Assembly: GCA_902492655.1 (NCBI GenBank)
Contig: CABUMF010000029.1
Span: 1-23,527 of the forward strand
Length of the DNA: 23,527 bases
DNA from: an uncultured Eubacteriales bacterium
GTDB taxonomy: Bacteria; Bacillota; Clostridia; HGM11514
Direction: 5' to 3'
Made by a program: the position numbers and the translations under genes. Below, piece by piece: positions 22,715-23,527 of this stretch (position 1 is the first letter of the stretch; each line of letters begins with the position of its first letter). The notes beneath the pieces were generated by a model, which was given only the letters and a program-made list of their open reading frames with translations, searched no databases and was not told the origin of the DNA.

Positions 22715-23527
22715 TTATTTTTGATACAATTTTTTTGTTTCAAACTGCGGTTCATAGCTTACATTTATGCCGAGCCGCTTTAGTATATTCTCATCCTCAT
22801 CGCTCAAAATTACCGTAAAATGAGCTTCGCTTCCCCGAAGGAAATTAAGCTTTTCCTTGGCAACCTTTGCGGTGGGGTTTGAAAGAGCGGAGATAGTTAA
22901 AGCAATCAAAACCTCGTCGGTGTGAAGTCTTGGGTTTTTGTTTTTAAGGTATGTTGTTTTCAGGTTGCAAATAGGCTCCAAAACCTCTGCGGCAATCAAA
23001 TCGAGCTTATCGTCAATGCCTGCCAATGCCTTGAGTGCGTTCAGAAGCAGAGCGGATGCCGCACCGAGAGTTGAAGATGTCTTCCCCGTTACGATTTGTC
23101 CGTCCGGAAGAACCATTGCCCCTGCAGGTGCGCCTGTTGCTTCCGCTTTATTAAGCGCAACCGTAACCGCAGGACAATACTCGGGAGTTATTTCCGCTTG
23201 GTTCATAAGAAGCTCCAGCTTTTTAACCTGAGCCTCGTCACACCTTCCTCTGAAGGCATTTGCGCTCGTTGTGTAGTATCTGCGAATAATTTCGTATTTC
23301 GAAGCTTCCCTGCACGCCTCATCGTCAAAAATGCAGTTTCCTGCCATGTTGACGCCCATATCCGTGGGTGATTTATAAGGTGAGCTCCCTTGAATACGCT
23401 CAAAAATCTTGTTCAGCACAGGGAAAATCTCAACATCACGGTTGTAGTTGATTGCGGTTTTCCCGTAGGCTTCAAGGTGGAAGGGATCAATCATGTTAAC
23501 ATCGTCAAGATCGGCGGTTGCCGCCTC
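22715..23527 (-). CDS. DUF1846 family protein, C-terminal part (5' end outside window)
   Basis: The frame stays open to the window edge (residues ...ATADLDDVN precede the first Met, at 23494), so the 271 residues seen are the C-terminal half of a protein usually about 500 residues long. The segment DDVNMIDPFHLEAYGKTAI, the DMGVNMAGNCI region and the central AVTVALNKAEATGAPAGAMV with GQIVTGKTSSTLGA are typical of DUF1846. Its biochemical role is not established. The gene ends only 5 bp after the stem of the shared terminator. No oddity is seen in the visible part. Confidence 0.88.
   Translation of the reverse strand, partial: EAATADLDDVNMIDPFHLEAYGKTAINYNRDVEIFPVLNKIFERIQGSSPYKSPTDMGVNMAGNCIFDDEACREASKYEIIRRYYTTSANAFRGRCDEAQVKKLELLMNQAEITPEYCPAVTVALNKAEATGAPAGAMVLPDGQIVTGKTSSTLGAASALLLNALKALAGIDDKLDLIAAEVLEPICNLKTTYLKNKNPRLHTDEVLIALTISALSNPTAKVAKEKLNFLRGSEAHFTVILSDEDENILKRLGINVSYEPQFETKKLYQK

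Noticed and set aside
1..23527. tRNA, rRNA or riboswitch elements
   Set aside because: Intergenic regions were read on both strands and no cloverleaf, rRNA segment or known riboswitch core was recognised; gaps are mostly under 140 bp.

Overview
The window reads as chromosomal DNA of an endospore-forming, anaerobe-like member of the Clostridia (Bacillota). The evidence is dipicolinate synthase (dpaA/dpaB), the linkage aroQ - Xaa-Pro peptidase - efp - CD1247-like protein, a carD-ispD-ispF cluster (MEP isoprenoid pathway), strong AGGAGG ribosome sites, TTGACA/TATAAT promoters and moderate GC content. Several cytoplasmic glycoside hydrolases suggest a glycan-using, possibly gut, lifestyle. No species can be named from the sequence alone.

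Layout. 1-930: the 3' part of a large serine recombinase, the edge of an integrated mobile element. 986-4006 (-): GH38 alpha-mannosidase. 4131-7102 (+): rsmA, then an LTA-synthase-type membrane sulfatase. 7150-7950 (+): AraC-type regulator, converging on 7947-11561 (-), an apparent operon of a Fur-family regulator, a secreted GH26-like protein with a stalk domain, and a GH28-type protein. 11710-13347 (+): carD, ispD, ispF. 13403-17568 (-): sugar isomerase-like TIM barrel, endonuclease IV-like protein, aroQ, Xaa-Pro peptidase, efp and a CD1247-like zinc-ribbon protein. 17698-20004 (+): dpaA, dpaB and a cytoplasmic subtilase in overlapping frames, behind a sigma-K-like promoter. 20005-20376: a 372-bp intergenic region rich in structure. 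20377-22668 (+): GH95 fucosidase. 22715 to the window edge (-): C-terminal part of a DUF1846 protein.

How they fit together. Housekeeping functions (16S rRNA dimethylation, MEP pathway, shikimate pathway, EF-P) alternate with glycan-degrading enzymes and a sporulation operon. The two most unusual places are (a) the 20005-20376 gap. It holds three 19-bp dyads repeated at exactly 23-bp intervals, three DnaA-box-like sequences spaced 11-12 bp apart, and a strongly AT-rich tract: the parts of a replication-origin or DnaA-binding locus without a nearby dnaA or rep gene. And (b) the dpaA-dpaB-subtilase operon, which ties an intact intracellular serine protease to dipicolinate synthesis in the mother cell. 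A third is a pair of perfect 13-bp palindromes of the same design placed on both divergent promoters between the Fur-family gene and carD.
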